This document shows, piece after piece, positions 26,835 through 38,613 of a stretch of 64,000 nt of DNA. Numbering within the stretch: position 1 is the stretch's first letter; each line of letters begins with the position of its first letter. Location of the stretch: NCBI GenBank assembly GCA_029168955.1, contig JAPDOI010000949.1, forward strand, positions 1 through 64,000, written 5' to 3'. The translations under genes and the position numbers were made by a program. The DNA comes from Aplectana chamaeleonis. Taxonomy: Eukaryota > Nematoda > Chromadorea > Rhabditida > Cosmocercidae. The notes beneath the pieces were generated by a model that searched no databases, was not told where the DNA came from, and saw only the letters and a list, made by a program, of their open reading frames with translations.

Positions 26835-26959
26835 GATTGAAGTTTGTATGTGAACATGCTGCAAATGCAATGAAGTACTACTGTTTGCTCAATTACGGAT
26901 GTTTTCATAGACTTGCCTTGAGCACCTGGTTTATTTTTCACCGTTTTGCCTCAACTTTG

Positions 26960-27152
26960 TTCTGAAAATATCCGAAGTATCCGACCGGATATATCCGAAT
27001 TATTGGAAATATTGCATTATCTGAATCGATCCATTATCCGAAAAATTGAAAAAGCGCAATAAACGGAATCGAGCCAATATCCGGAAAATTTAAAATCGGC
27101 ATTATCCGAATCGATCCCTTATCCGAAAAATTATTTTTGGATAACAAGTATA
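26960..27152 (-). mobile_element. hAT-like element, left end (ATCCGA words)
   Basis: Array of TATCCGAA/TCGGAT words ending in AAGTATA at 27152, then TCGTGAAC, which is the reverse complement of the octamer beside the other end (19861-19868). Word content and terminal TATACTT match the end at 19640-19860. It lies outside the 5' half of the RTE, as the other end lies outside the 3' half. Confidence 0.6.
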
Positions 27153-27299
27153 TCGTGAACCCGAAAAGAGAGAAAGTGTGCGCTAAGCAAAAACTGATTT
27201 CCACTCTCGTCATTGTTAAAGCTACTACTTCTCTCACAAGTGTTTATGTGTATGAAGCACGGTTAAAGAAGGTAGGCGAGCATATCAGCAGCCACTCTC

Positions 27300-27361
27300 T
27301 AAGTGGTTGGGTGGTGTAGCGCAATGTCGCGCCGATGCCATCAGCGTGGTCAGTGGTTCGA
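27300..27361 (+). other. tRNA-like / SINE-like segment
   Basis: Contains an A-box-like GGTGTAGCGCAATG and a B-box-like GGTTCGAAACC about 40 bases apart. The cloverleaf is not convincing, so a tRNA pseudogene or tRNA-derived SINE head is more likely than a working tRNA. Confidence 0.3.
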
Positions 27362-27558
27362 AACCGCAAACATACACTTTTTCACATGCATGTGGAAAAG
27401 TTCAAGACGTCAATCATCTCTGGTACGACATGATCAGCTTGGTTTGGTGCAAAGCGATGCATCGCTGTTGATGAACCAGAGCTCGGGGGTTCGCATCCGA
27501 GAGAACTCTAGTTTTGCGAACAAATATGTACCTATGTGGCGGTTCCCAGTCCGACTTA

Positions 27559-28639
27559 CAAGGGAAGTATAAAAAGCGTAGGTCGGATCTACGAAAACGA
27601 CTAGTATGGTTAGTATCTCTTCTGGCTCAATAGTAAAAATGCGCAGTATCCCGCCGCGAGCCGCAGGCTCAAAAAAGTTATGAGCATTTTTTAAGCCTGG
27701 CGAAAAGGCAAGGGTACCACCCATCAGGCATTTTTTTGAAGTTTCAAAAAATTTTCTCGGACTTAGCTCAAAAGTTGTATGTAGGGGTAATCTAGGATTG
27801 CGAATACGAATCTGGAGTCCATTTGTCGAAATTTTGAGGTTTACTGTAGGTTACGGTAGGTAACATGTCATTTAGGGGTCAAAACCCACCTTAGTATTTT
27901 GAAAATTGACAAACGGACGATAAATTCGTATTCTCCACCCCGAATAACCCCCGTATACAAATTTCGAGTAAAATCTGAGATTTTGACCAAACTACCGTAT
28001 ACCCACCGTAATCTAGCGTAATCTGCAAAAGATCGATAAACGGACTCCAGATTCGTGTTTAGCACTCCAGATAACCCTCAGAGAATGATTTTGAGACATA
28101 TCTATCGTAGAAAACCGGAAATCTCGAAAATGGCATTTTCCCTCGAAATTTTCCCCGGTTGGGAATCTTCAAACGAAATTAGCCGAAAACATTGGAAAAT
28201 CGACTAATTAACCACAGATTCGTGATCAGCGTCCCGAAAAACCTCCTAGGAAAATTTTAAGTCAAATCTGGAACATTTTTCTAAAACGCTTCCAGAGCCC
28301 TCAATTGGTAGAAATAAACGCCCAACCGAAAATCCGTACAAGTCCAAAACGCTGTCAGTCTGGACAAAGTACGGAAAATGTTCGTTCACCCAAAATTTGC
28401 TCAGGGTGGTAGTTTTGGGTGCTGAACACATTTATGAGGTCCGTTTCCGGATTTTCCGAAGAATAACGCGCTTTTTGGAAGGTACAAAAAGCACAAAAAA
28501 TGAGCTTTTTAAGCTTGTAACTTCTTGGAACCTGCAGCTCGGGGCGGGATACTGCGCAGTTTTACTATTGAGCCACAAGAGATACTAATGACACTAGTCG
28601 TTTTGGCAGATCCGACCTACGCTTTGTATACTTCCCTTG
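27559..28639. mobile_element. PIF/Harbinger-like TIR element (TTA target)
   Basis: Terminal repeats begin CAAGGGAAGTATA and stay similar for about 95-120 bp (through GCGCAGTATCCCGCC). Both sides carry TTA (27556-27558 and 28640-28642), the usual PIF/Harbinger duplication. The interior holds many TTACGGTAGG and AAAATCTGAGATTTT words and no transposase, so it is non-autonomous. Confidence 0.7.
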
Positions 28640-28848
28640 TTAGAGTTACACTGATGTTTCAGTCTACATTATCTCATCATTAGCGCGAGATGATCAAAGT
28701 TCTTAACCTCTCAGTTCTGGCTAGTTCACTACCACCCCTGGTTAAGACTTTCGGGATACAACTGTGGATGTATCAACTGTCGAGAAATTGACACTGAAAA
28801 TTTTTGAAAATGACCGTTGCAAAACTATACCACCTCAGGCAATTCACC

Positions 28849-28902
28849 GCCCCGAGCCGCACTAGATAGGGACACGAGCCGCCTGACAGGGCGGCTCGGG
28901 GC
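28849..28902. repeat. GC-rich hairpin
   Basis: GCCCCGAGCCGC and its perfect complement GCGGCTCGGGGC enclose 30 bases. It could be the core of a small fold-back MITE; function unknown. Confidence 0.6.
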
Positions 28903-29094
28903 GCCAAATTTGCCGATCTTCGGGCCACACCTGTTGCCGATCGGGCGCCTGCAGTTCGTCTCGATCTCGTATCCTGTTGTCATGGCAACTGCAGTTCGTA
29001 GTCCTAGGGATATCAGGAACCGCTGTAGCTCTCTCGTACAAGACCGTTCTTCGCTCGTTTCACTTCTTACTCCGCACCATTGGTTCGCCTACCT

Positions 29095-29207
29095 TTATAC
29101 CCCGGGTATAATGGCACATCTGGGTATAAGCTTCCGGACTTTGCTAAGCAAAGTCCGGAAGCTTATTCCCCTTAGCATTCTTATACCCGGAGTATACCCG
29201 TTGACGA
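29095..29207. repeat. Fold-back MITE-like palindrome
   Basis: Centre is a perfect palindrome built of AAGCTTCCGGACTTTGC and its complement around TAAG, flanked by inverted GGGTATAA/TTATACCC pairs. No coding content. The rest of 28903-30449 shows no gene beyond the word repeat listed next. Confidence 0.7.
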
Positions 29208-29723
29208 ATCCGGCTTCTGTAGAACATATTGCTGTTCCACTCCAAAAAGTGACCTTTCCAATGACAATATCGCGGCAAAAGCTATTCCAATTCCAGGGAT
29301 GTTTTTTTTTTCTGCCTGAATTTCAACTAGTGTGTCTTTCAGCCCTAATCAAGTAGTTATACTGGCCCTATCTATAGCCCCGTCATCGTAGTACCATGGA
29401 TAAATTTAGAAAACCTGCCAAAATGAATCATTAGAACTTTTTTATCGTATTCTCCGAGCGTTGCAAATAACAAACGGCATCCCTTACACAATTTGATGTA
29501 TGTTATCTCAGTATCAACTTTAGGAGCACTCCATATTTTTCAACTATTTACTAGGTTCAAAAACAAAAACAATCAACAGACAAATCAACAAAAACAATCA
29601 ACAGACAACTCAACAAATTAAAGTTAAATGGAGAAGTGTCTGGCGATAAATGATTTAATGACGGCGATGCTTCTTAACCCCGAGGGTCAAGAACATGTAT
29701 CGATGCCAGCTGCCACTATACTT

Positions 29724-29916
29724 TGTTCCGATTTCCGCATTCCGATTTCCGCAGTTTTTTGGCCTCGGAGTTCCGCTTCCCGATTTCCGAAAATTTGAAA
29801 CTTGTTTCGACTTCCGAAATTTTTATTTTGTTTCGATTTCCGAGTTTCGTTTTCCGAAATTTTAATTTTGTTTCGATTTCCGATTTCCGAAATTCAAAAT
29901 TCTTACTCCGCTCATC
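29724..29916. repeat. TTCCGATTTCCGA word array with hAT-like end
   Basis: About 190 bp of TTCCGA/TTTCCGAAA words ending CCGCTCATCCCTG, the reverse of a CAGGGATGAGCGG end like those at 35634 and 56410. The other end and a target duplication were not found, so it is a fragment. Confidence 0.5.
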
Positions 29917-30449
29917 CCTGACTAGGACTGAGAAAATGTCAAAGCCCAGGAATGCAAGGGAAAATCTACAGGTATTAGGGCATTCTATCTGATTAGGGCC
30001 TTTCGCGTTGCTGCAACATGCCGAGGAGCCGAGTCTGAGACCGGAATAACAGATTATGTTCTTTAGTCAGACAAAAACGCTTTTTGAAGGCCAATTTTTA
30101 GTTGTGATACAATCGATTGAAAATCGGTCTCTAATGACCGTTCTGGATCAGCTACAAAACTCGATTTGTTATATGGATACCGGACTAGCTTTTCTGCACT
30201 TCGCAGCAAAGCGAAAAGCCCTAATTAGCCCTTAAAGCTGCGTCTATAAATTTTTGGATACATTTTCAGTAGCGGACTGACAATTAAATGTAATTTGGGA
30301 GCCCTAAACTGCGCCTTGTGCCTTCAAGGCGTTAAAACAAGCTCCACCCTCCTATTGTAGCGCTCTTCGGTTTTATTCTGTTACATTTGTCTTCACTGCC
30401 GAAATACAATTATACCATCACCTTTTTCCGCCATCAAAAAGCATTTCCC

Positions 30450-30899
30450 TTAAAGGCAGCGTTCACGATGATCATCCTCGTTGACTTTCCACAGTGAAAT
30501 GATAGGCAAGAAGGATCCTAGGCTCCCAGTGTCGAAAAAACGGTAGAAAACGAGCCATGAGCGGCAAAATAACGGCTGCAAACAAGCGTTTTAGTGCCCC
30601 AGACACGCCTGGTGCCCCAGATCCACCCCTCGAAAAGAACAAATGAAGACTCAGATTACAGGAATGATCAAGTGAAGGAAGTGCTGATAAGTGAGCTGAT
30701 CGCTTCATTGCACTGATAGGTATCATCCTTCTAGCGGTCAATTCCTCCACGCTCAAAAATCAACGTAAACAAGAGTGGGCCTCTTTTTGCTCAAAAACGC
30801 GTCTTTCGTGTCCTTTTAAGCATGCCTTCCTATATAAGGCACCAGACCTTTCACCGTGGAGATATCGGAAGTGAAATTTATCATGAACACTACCTTTAA
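30450..30899 (+). mobile_element. TTAA MITE, family A2
   Basis: TTAA plus AGGCAGCGTTCACGATGAT at the left and ATCATGAACACTACCT plus TTAA at the right. The interior is shared with the truncated inverted copy at 63805-64000 (for example CTCCACGCTCAAAAATCAAC). It shares its right TTAA with the next element. Confidence 0.8.
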
Positions 30900-31382
30900 A
30901 GGCACAGTCCAAGCTCGTGGGTAAAATTTGATATTATGGTCCGGCCGCTCTGGGTATCAACCCTGCCAAATGCGGAATCTCAACTCTTCAGAATAAGCGA
31001 GAAAACCCGACCCGAGCACCCACTCCCTCCGCCCCTCAAATCAGCGCCCATTAGCTCCGCCCACTTCAGGGTTTTCGGTCTTAATAGGGACGAGACGCGC
31101 TACGGATTTTGATCAAAATCTACGTTTTTCTATTTGTTATCGGTCTAGCTTTATGATATGGTCTGCTACGGCGCAATGGCTGCGAACGACGGGTAAAAAC
31201 AGGCCTGAGACAACTCGTCCAAGAATTTTTCAACGTCCGAATTCGCAATATTTCAGAAGCCATAGCTCCGTTCTTAGTGGGTTCTGAGTGATTCTAGAGA
31301 CACCGTTGTGATCAGCGCGGAAATCTTTTCAAGTTTAGCAAGAAAGCTGGAAATCGATTCTGAGGTTCGACTGTGCCTTTAA
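30896..31382 (+). mobile_element. TTAA MITE, family A3 (second copy)
   Basis: Starts in the same TTAA that closes the preceding element and ends GACTGTGCCT plus TTAA. Interior matches 26350-26834 inverted. No coding capacity. The following 31383-31939 shows no gene. Confidence 0.75.
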
Positions 31383-32200
31383 CACGGAAAGATCACCGAA
31401 TATCTGTTACAATTTCAAAAATGTACAGCGCGGGGGGGGCGGCAAATGGCTGCTGCTCCATCTAAGGATCAGCTGCTCTAGATCACCTCAGTTTAAGTTG
31501 AAATCTAACCTCAACAGAATCCCGACTGACTTTGATGTGCTCGTGTAGTGTACGTAGAAAACACCGCAAGTAGAGAACGGGTAACAAGAATACTAGAAGC
31601 AGTAAGAATGAGGTAAAAAAATACGCTGAAATAACCATACGAAATGAATAAAAGGGAGGATCAAGCCACAAGTGATGAGGGAAGGACAAGAACGAATGAA
31701 TCAATGAACAAAGGTTGTGTTGTGTGCATAAGTGGAGGATGTAGACGTGTTCACGCGTGTTTCGTAATCAATAAGGTAGAGAACAGCTGTGGCCCTGATA
31801 GCAACAGAATACCAACAGGAGTTGCCATTTCAACACAAACACAGGTCCAGTTTCTTTGGGAACTGCAGTTGGTCAGCTGTTGCCGATGGCGGAAGTGGGA
31901 GGAGCCAGTTCGGCTCGGGGCCTCGTATCGCCTGAGACATAGCTGACGTCCTCGTGAAAATTTCAATTCTACAATTGTATCATATTTTTCATGGTAAGAG
32001 CCAACAGGCACATCAAGTTAATAGCCTACAGAACTGCCTTGGCCCAGCGCCACGTTGGAAAGTCTGTTTGGCGTATTGCAGACCAACTTTTTGGGGACGT
32101 GGCTCTCAATCTGCGCTCATTAACTCAGAGCGGTTCGTTTAGGCTACGCCACGGGCACCGATTGTCTGCTATAAACGTAAACACAACTCCCAAGGATATT

Positions 32201-32700
32201 TCATGAGTTTTCTATCGGTTTGAGGTACGGAGAAGAAGCGAGCGATTCAAGCAAATTGGCATGATTAGCCGGAAACCAAGCTTGCGTCTTCCTACTGACA
32301 AAAAGGGAAGGACAGAAAGGACAAAAGGTTAAAGCCCGCAGAAAGGACAAAAGGTTATGTTTGAACACTTCCCAATAATCTGTGGAGTTTATACTACATG
32401 ATGCAAGCACGTGGTTCAGCTCGTCTTCACAGCTGAACTCGCCATCACTTTTGGTGAGAAAGTCCTACTCATAAGGCTTTCTATCTCAAAGTTCCCATTC
32501 GAGGAAAAGTGCCGGTTCCTGAATAGATCCTTCACGAACCCTATTTTAGTCAAGTGTAAGCTTAATCTGGAAGGATCTGATGGATACACCAAGCATTGAA
32601 GAGACCTATGAAGAGAGAAGAAAGACATGAACTTGTCCTCTAGTGGAAACTGTGGAGGAGAGAGCTTTATGTGTTCGGCCGGATTCAAGTGATATGGCAA
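32201..32700 (-). pseudogene. Degenerate Tc-type transposase, left arm
   Basis: The minus strand gives NSTDYWEVFKHNLLSFLR, then AWFPANHANLL and PYLKPIEN, the order found in the C-terminal half of Tc1/mariner DDE transposases; the final PIEN carries the third catalytic acid. Upstream the frame shifts and is poorly conserved. Stops and frame changes show it is dead. It is paired with an inverted duplicate of its last part in the right arm. Confidence 0.5.
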
Positions 32701-32779
32701 GCTGGACCACTTGTTTTTACCATGGAATGTTAACTCGACAGACTCCTAGAGAGTGCTTCTCCTGTCTAAAGCGTATTCG

Positions 32780-33030
32780 TCTTCTCTTTTGTCAGCAGAA
32801 CGATGGCTTGGTTTCATGCCAATCCTGCCAATTGGCTTGAAATGGTAACCTTTTTTCCGTACCTCAAACCGAAGTAAAACTTGTGGGATGTTCTTGAGCG
32901 TTGTGTCTACGCTTATGGCAGACAGTACGAGCCCGTGCCTCAGTCTGAACTAGCCTTTTCGAGTGTTGGTTCTTACAGTAAAAAAAAATTATACAAAGGA
33001 TGTAGAATTGAAATTCTCACGAGGACGTCA
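32780..33030 (+). pseudogene. Degenerate Tc-type transposase C-terminus, right arm
   Basis: Reads AWFHANPANWLEM, PYLKPK, a TAA stop where the catalytic glutamate is expected, then NLWDVLERCVYAYGRQYEPV, the usual end of a Tc transposase. It aligns with the minus-strand copy in the left arm. Confidence 0.5.
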
Positions 33031-33036
33031 GCTATG

Positions 33037-34236
33037 CTGTACGATTTTCCAACGGCCATTTTCGACAATTTTCGCGGTCAGTTTCTTGAAAGCTGATCCA
33101 GTTCCCTGAGAAAATCGTACCTCGGGGTCTTCGAGGGTGATGCGTTGATTGGCATTTACCGTTTGTCCGCTGAAATCAATCGAAGTTCGGAACCACGAAA
33201 GCTGGGGTATGTCGCATAATTTTGCAACGCACTGTGTTTCTCCAAGACTCTCGAGCCTATTCTCATTGCTCTTTATCTTCTTTGTCAAACGCGCTTCGAC
33301 GAAAGCGATCCCGCAATAATATAGTTTTCGGAAGAAACTGACCTGAAAAAGGACTTGAATAATGGTTTCGATCATGAGGATGTTATCAGTGGTTGACGAA
33401 GCTACAATTCGATCGAGCTTTGCGGTATGTCGCTTAATTTCGTAACGCACTGCACTATAAAGCCTGCTCCTCTGCGCTTGGTAATTAGTTGATAGTGGTT
33501 CGATATCGTTACACATTGAGCTGTAGTCGGTCGACTTTTCTCAGACACTCCTCGCAACTGATGAGCTCCCAAAATGTGTGCATAGCTTATTTATTTGAAT
33601 TATCTACATCGTGAAAAACCTCGTGACTGCAAGCTCAGGGGTGGTAGTAATCTATCTGAAACGACGAGTTTTGAAATGATCGAAACTTGCATGTTTCCTG
33701 CGAGTTTCAACTTCGCATGGAAAAGGCGATGTTGAGCCGACGTAATGATGATTGGGTTCCGTAGTCCTAGCATTGCTCGGCCCTGCAATAACCTACCCTC
33801 CAAATATGGTGAGAAATGATTCCGTGCTTCCCATGCAGGGCTCCCTTTTTTTGAGGTAGCGGCTCAAAAACCTCATGGTTTCGAGCATGCTTGCGAGCTC
33901 GCTAAAACTGGCAGTATGCGCTGCATTTCGCGAGATGGACAGAGCACGATGAAATAGCGCAGAGATGGCAAAGACGCGAGACACTCCCAGTTTCGGGGAG
34001 AGAAAGTGGTGCGGAGGACTTTTTCGCCCATCATGCGAGGTCGTCGAAGACTATATGGGCGACAGCCAGCCGTCGACACCCGGCTGGCGGCAGTCTCCGC
34101 TCTGGTGGAGCCGTTCTCGCCGCACATCGATACCTTCCTAGATGATTGGTGATCGACTGAGGTCATGCATATAGATCACCGTTTGTTTGAGCGTGCAATT
34201 CAACAAGTAAAACAACTCTTGAGACTGTGAAACAAG
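33037..34236. other. Spacer, no recognised gene
   Basis: One minus-strand frame of 162 residues (33028-33516) runs into the preceding element and shows no domain I recognise. Two direct repeats of a GGTATGTCGC...CGCACTG sequence lie near 33204 and 33424. I do not call a gene here. Confidence 0.4.
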
Positions 34237-34599
34237 ATGTTTGGCTTCAGTAAAGCTCTGGGTGGCGGACGTTTAGGCCGATTGGGGTTGGACCGGGGCA
34301 GAGGCTCAGAGTGTAGAGGCAGTGGTAAGCTCGTCCCCACGCCGCTGTCACCGGGGCGCATTCGCGTGGCTGTAACAAAGCATCCACGACGCTTAGGCTC
34401 CGCCCATACGTGGCGAGAGCGTGCTATTACGCAAAATCGATGGTCATCGTGGGCACACGATTCGCTAGCCGCTTACAGGCGCTCCTTCTCGCGCGCCCGA
34501 GCCCGCTCGCTCTCGCGCGCGTGCGCCAGCACTACGAAGCAAGCAGCAAGTTTCAAGCTTACTGCTCCATCACAAAAGCAGGTGGCATTAAACCTGTAG
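34237..34599 (+). CDS. Uncharacterised 120-residue open frame
   Basis: Opens MFGFSKALGGGRLGRLGLDRGRG and is rich in R, S and A further on (RARARSLSRACAS). I do not recognise a domain, signal peptide or membrane segment. An inverted repeat, GGCGAGAGCG near 34412 and CGCTCTCGCC near 34803, overlaps its second half, which fits a mobile element as well as a gene. It may be a chance frame in GC-rich DNA. Confidence 0.2.
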   Translation: MFGFSKALGGGRLGRLGLDRGRGSECRGSGKLVPTPLSPGRIRVAVTKHPRRLGSAHTWRERAITQNRWSSWAHDSLAAYRRSFSRARARSLSRACASTTKQAASFKLTAPSQKQVALNL

Positions 34600-35625
34600 C
34601 AAAACTACTGCCCTTGTTTTTCATGATCCCACCACGGAATTCGAAAACCTTGGGAAATCATCAGCCGTTGCGACGACTCGAGCGATTGATCACCTGATCA
34701 AACTTTTTCAATCGAATCAACACGAGGTAGGGGGTGTTTGCCTGTGTCAATTTCCTGGCAGCGTTGAGGAGCGTTGAGAGACGCACAACAGCGGGAACGC
34801 CCGCTCTCGCCACGTATGGACGCTGCCTTAGACAAAGAACTCTTGATAAATCTCGCGCATTTATACATGGATTATCGAACTATGATTTGAATTTGTGACT
34901 GGTGAACCCTCTTCTTTATTGATATGCCAATTGAACAACCTTTTCTCGTCTAAAAAGATGGAACAACTGTTTTGAGAGTTCCGTGAGTACTTCGCGAGTG
35001 ATTTATGAAATGATGGGTGAATCAGTTCTTTCTTCTAAGTTACGTTAGTAACTGGGAGTTGAACGTCGATATGAAACTGTGTTGTAAAACTAGGAATATC
35101 AAAACACTAACCCATTTTATGTAAAAAAAAATTAACTTGGCCATGGTAACCGTTCTATTTCGGTGTACATCGATGCTCCTGAAGTGCGTTCTTAGAATTT
35201 CTTCATAGTCCTTACCGCACGCGCGGTAGGAGCGGAAGAGTATAAAAGTTTTTAGAGCGCGCACTGCCTATTCAGCGCCTCATTGGTCTTACTGCCGAAT
35301 GCTCCTCTTATCGGAATGGAATTTCGGTCAGACCAGCTCAAGAGCTAAGTGCCGTAATGCTGAAAAATACAAATTCAAGAAGGGGCAGGGGTGAAAATTT
35401 TTGGGGCAGAATGGAAACCACTTGCCGATTTTGGTCAGCATGGAAAGAAGTGTAGAAATAATAGCTAAAAAGTATGGAAATCGCGAAGAAAATTCAGTTT
35501 TCTCCGAAAGTTTTCAATTATATAAATGACTTTCCAACCCAACCTTTCACAGACGTGAAAAAATTTTTTCAAGTTATTTTTTTTTCGTGAAAATTCAGCT
35601 TTGGGTCATCGAAAGGAGAGAGGAT
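34600..35625. other. Spacer, no recognised feature
   Basis: AT-rich DNA with homopolymer runs; no coding, RNA or TIR signal that I can support. Confidence 0.45.
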
Positions 35626-36452
35626 GTACCTAGCAGGGATGTAAGGAACTTTCTGTTTTCTGCCCATTTTTGGCCATTTTTTTCTGTTTTTTTTTTGTAA
35701 AAATAGGCAAAATTTGGCAGAAAACAGAAAAAAACCGTGAACCGCGATTTGTAGCAGGATTGCCCTTGAGGCGAAAGGCCGGAATCATCAAAGGTACGCC
35801 AATAGATTGAGGGTTAATGTAACCTGGGTGTTCTACACTTCCCCTCGCACCAAACACTTTCATTCGCTATACTGTTATCTATGCTAGCGCATGTCGCGTG
35901 GTGGCAGGAAGCGCAGCTGCTCCCGATACTCGGTCGGATTCAATCCTTTTCCAAGATCAGCCGAACCTACTATCCCTCCGAGGTCCTTGAGTTGATACCA
36001 GATCCATGTGGGGGAGACGAACCGACTTACTGGGAAGTCAGCTCGCCAACAAGTCCCTAAATAACCCCAAAAAGAATTCAAGCCTTCACGAATACGACGA
36101 TGAATGCGCCGCGCGACCCAATGGAGATTGAAGAAACCGAGCTCTTATCATTATCTTATAGTGGTTACCATTATCAAGAGGTATGCCGTTGATGAATTCT
36201 TCGGAAGGTATGCGATGCAGTCAAATGACGCGAAAACTCTAATGGTATTGTATACTAACACTAATGAGCAATTAATCCTACTTAACGCCCGCTATTCATA
36301 GCGCACTGGCCCGGCGTCCGAATTTAACTACTTTTATTTACACGTAGGCACAGACTAAGAGTATCCCATCGCCACCGCCCTAATGGAGCGGCAAAAAGTT
36401 GTGCCCCAACTGTACCATACACGCAATTTCTGAACGCGTGTTTCATCTCATT

Positions 36453-38613
36453 GCAACGCAGGACGATTCAGAACTTTGAAAAGTTGAAGCGCGATAAAGT
36501 TGATGGTGGGGCTATGAAGCAGTTGATGAAACTCCCACACCGACCCCACCATGGTGGAGCGAGCGGCGCGTCAGGTCATTTATACTTGAGCGACACAGCC
36601 ACGCGTTACGCGGGTGACTTCCGCACACTGAGGAGTAGTACACAGTTCAAATCAGCAGTTATCCCAAAATCAGTGTAAAAAGATGTAACTAGGGAAAGGT
36701 AAACTCGCTGTCAATGTATCTACGTACATAATCCTTACACGTATCTCAGACTCTGCGGGGGGGGCAAGCGCCGGAAGCGGGGCCGAATGCATCATTGGGC
36801 CGGGTTGGGGCAGGGGCGGGCAGCCTGCCCTTGAAGAACTCTGTGAATCGTCAAATCAATCGTTCCCCAGCTGCCCCAGCTCGGAGCCAGGGGCAGCTAC
36901 AGCAGCGAAAAACTCAGCTGGGCCACTATTGATTATATGATCTACTGCCCTCGCACTGCGATCTTCAATGATGCCGACTGCTCTGCCCTTACCCCAACCC
37001 GGCGCGTGGATGCATCCAGCCCCAGGTGAGTGGTAAATCCTACGTAAAATGTGAAACATCTCATTTGCAACGCAGGACGATTCAGAACTTTGAAAAAGTT
37101 GAAGCGCGATAAAGTTGATGGTGGGGCTATGAAGCAGTTGATGAAACTCCACACCGACCCCACCATGGTGGAGCGAGCGGCGCGTCAGGTCATTTATACT
37201 TGAGCGACACAGACACGCGTTACGCGGGTGACTTCCGCACACTGAGGAGTAGTACACAGTTCAAATCAGCAGTTATACCAAAATCAGTGTAAAAAGATGT
37301 AACTAGGGAAGGGTAAACTCGCTGTCAATGTATCTACGTACATAATCCTTACACGTATCTCAGACTCTGCGGGGGGCAAGCGCCGGGAAGCGGGGCCGAA
37401 TGCATCATTGGGCCGGGTTGGGGCAGGGGCGGGCAGCCTGCCCTTGAAGAACTCTGTGAATCGTCAAATCAATCGTGCCCCAGCTGCCCCAGCTCGGAGC
37501 TCTGGGGCAGCTAAGCAGCAGCGAAAAACTCAGCTGGGCCACTATTGATTATATGATCTACCGCCCTGGCACTGCGATCTTCAATGATGCCGACTGCTCT
37601 GCCCTTACCCCAACCCGGCGCGTGGATGCATCCAGCCCCAGGTGGGGTAAATCCTACGTAAATGTGAAACATCTCATCGCAACGCAGGACGATTCAGAAC
37701 TTTGAAAAGTTGAAGCGCGATAAAGTTGATGGTGGGGCTATGAAGCAGTTGATGAAACTCCCACACCGACCTCACCATGGTGGAGCGAGCGGCGCGTCAG
37801 GTCATTTATACTTGAGCGACACAGACACGCGTTACGCGGGTGACTTCCGCACACTGAGGAGGAGTAGTACAGTTCAAATCAGCAGTTATACCAAAATCAG
37901 TGTAAAAGATGTAACTAGGGAAGGGTAAACTCGCTGTCAATGTATCTACGTACATAATCCTTACACGTATCTCAGACTCTGCGGGGGGAGGGGGGCAAGC
38001 GCCGGAAGCGGGGCCGAATGCATCATTGGGCCGGGTTGGGGCAGGGGCGGGCAGCCTGCCCTTGAAGAACTCTGTGAATCGTCAAATCAATCGTTCCCCA
38101 GCTGCCCCAGCTCGGAGCCAGGGGCAGCTACAGCAGCGAAAAACTCAGCTGGGCCACTATTGATTATATGATCTACTGCCCTCGCACTGCGATCTTCAAT
38201 GATGCCGACTGCTCTGCCCTTACCCCAACCCGGCGCGTGGATGCATCCAGCCCCAGGTGGGGGTAAATCCTACGTAAATGTGAAACATCTCATCGCAACG
38301 CAGGACGATTCAGAACTTTGAAAAGTTGAAGCGCGATAAAGTTGATGGTGGGGCTATGAAGCAGTTGATGAAACTCCCACACCGACCCCACCATGGTGGA
38401 GCGAGCGGCGCGTCAGGTCATTTATACTTGAGCGACACAGCCACGCGTTACGCGGGTGACTTCCGCACACTGAGGAGTAGTACACAGTTCAAATCAGCAG
38501 TTATCCCAAAATCAGTGTAAAAAGATGTAACTAGGGAAGGGTAAACTCGCTGTCAATGTATCTACGTACATAATTCTTACACGTATCTCAGACTCTGCGG
38601 GGGGGGGGCAAGC
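36453..38613 (+). repeat. 614-bp tandem repeat, three full units plus a partial fourth
   Basis: Units start GCAACGCAGGACGATTCAGA at about 36453, 37067, 37679 and 38295; the last stops about 318 bp in. Units are nearly identical. Each has an exon-like stretch after GCAACGCAG (frame QNFEKLKRDKVDGGAMKQL) that, only in the second unit, continues without an extra C into HTDPTMVERAARQVIYT and a stop; the others carry a one-base insertion in the CTCCCACACC run. This might be a captured gene fragment, but I cannot name it. The second part of each unit is the palindrome described separately. Confidence 0.9.
36784..37030. repeat. Imperfect 250-bp palindrome within each 614-bp unit
   Basis: GCATCATTGGGCCGGGTTGGGG at the left pairs with the inverse of CCCCAACCCGGCGCGTGGATGC at the right, and the centre is AGCTGCCCC/GGGGCAGCT. 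It looks like a fold-back MITE that was inside the unit before tandem expansion. Equivalent positions occur in the next two units, and one isolated copy is at 41359-41637. Confidence 0.7.

Larger units (their letters stand above)
31942..33032. mobile_element. Tc/mariner-type element, fold-back derivative
   Basis: TA on both sides (31940-31941, 33033-33034) and near-perfect inverted ends starting GCTGACGTCCTCGTGA. Similarity between the arms continues inward for some 250 bp, much longer than a plain TIR, because both arms contain the 3' part of the transposase gene pointing outward. Near the left end a plus-strand segment (about 31991-32150) resembles a transposase N-terminal helix-turn-helix (KSVWRIADQLF). 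Confidence 0.65.

Noticed and set aside
33028..33516. 162-residue minus-strand open frame
   Set aside because: No recognisable domain, it overlaps the end of a transposon, and there is no splice or codon evidence.
36856..37257. 133-residue minus-strand open frame over the 614-bp unit
   Set aside because: It spans a palindrome and a unit junction and is not kept in the other units, so it is a by-product of the repeat.
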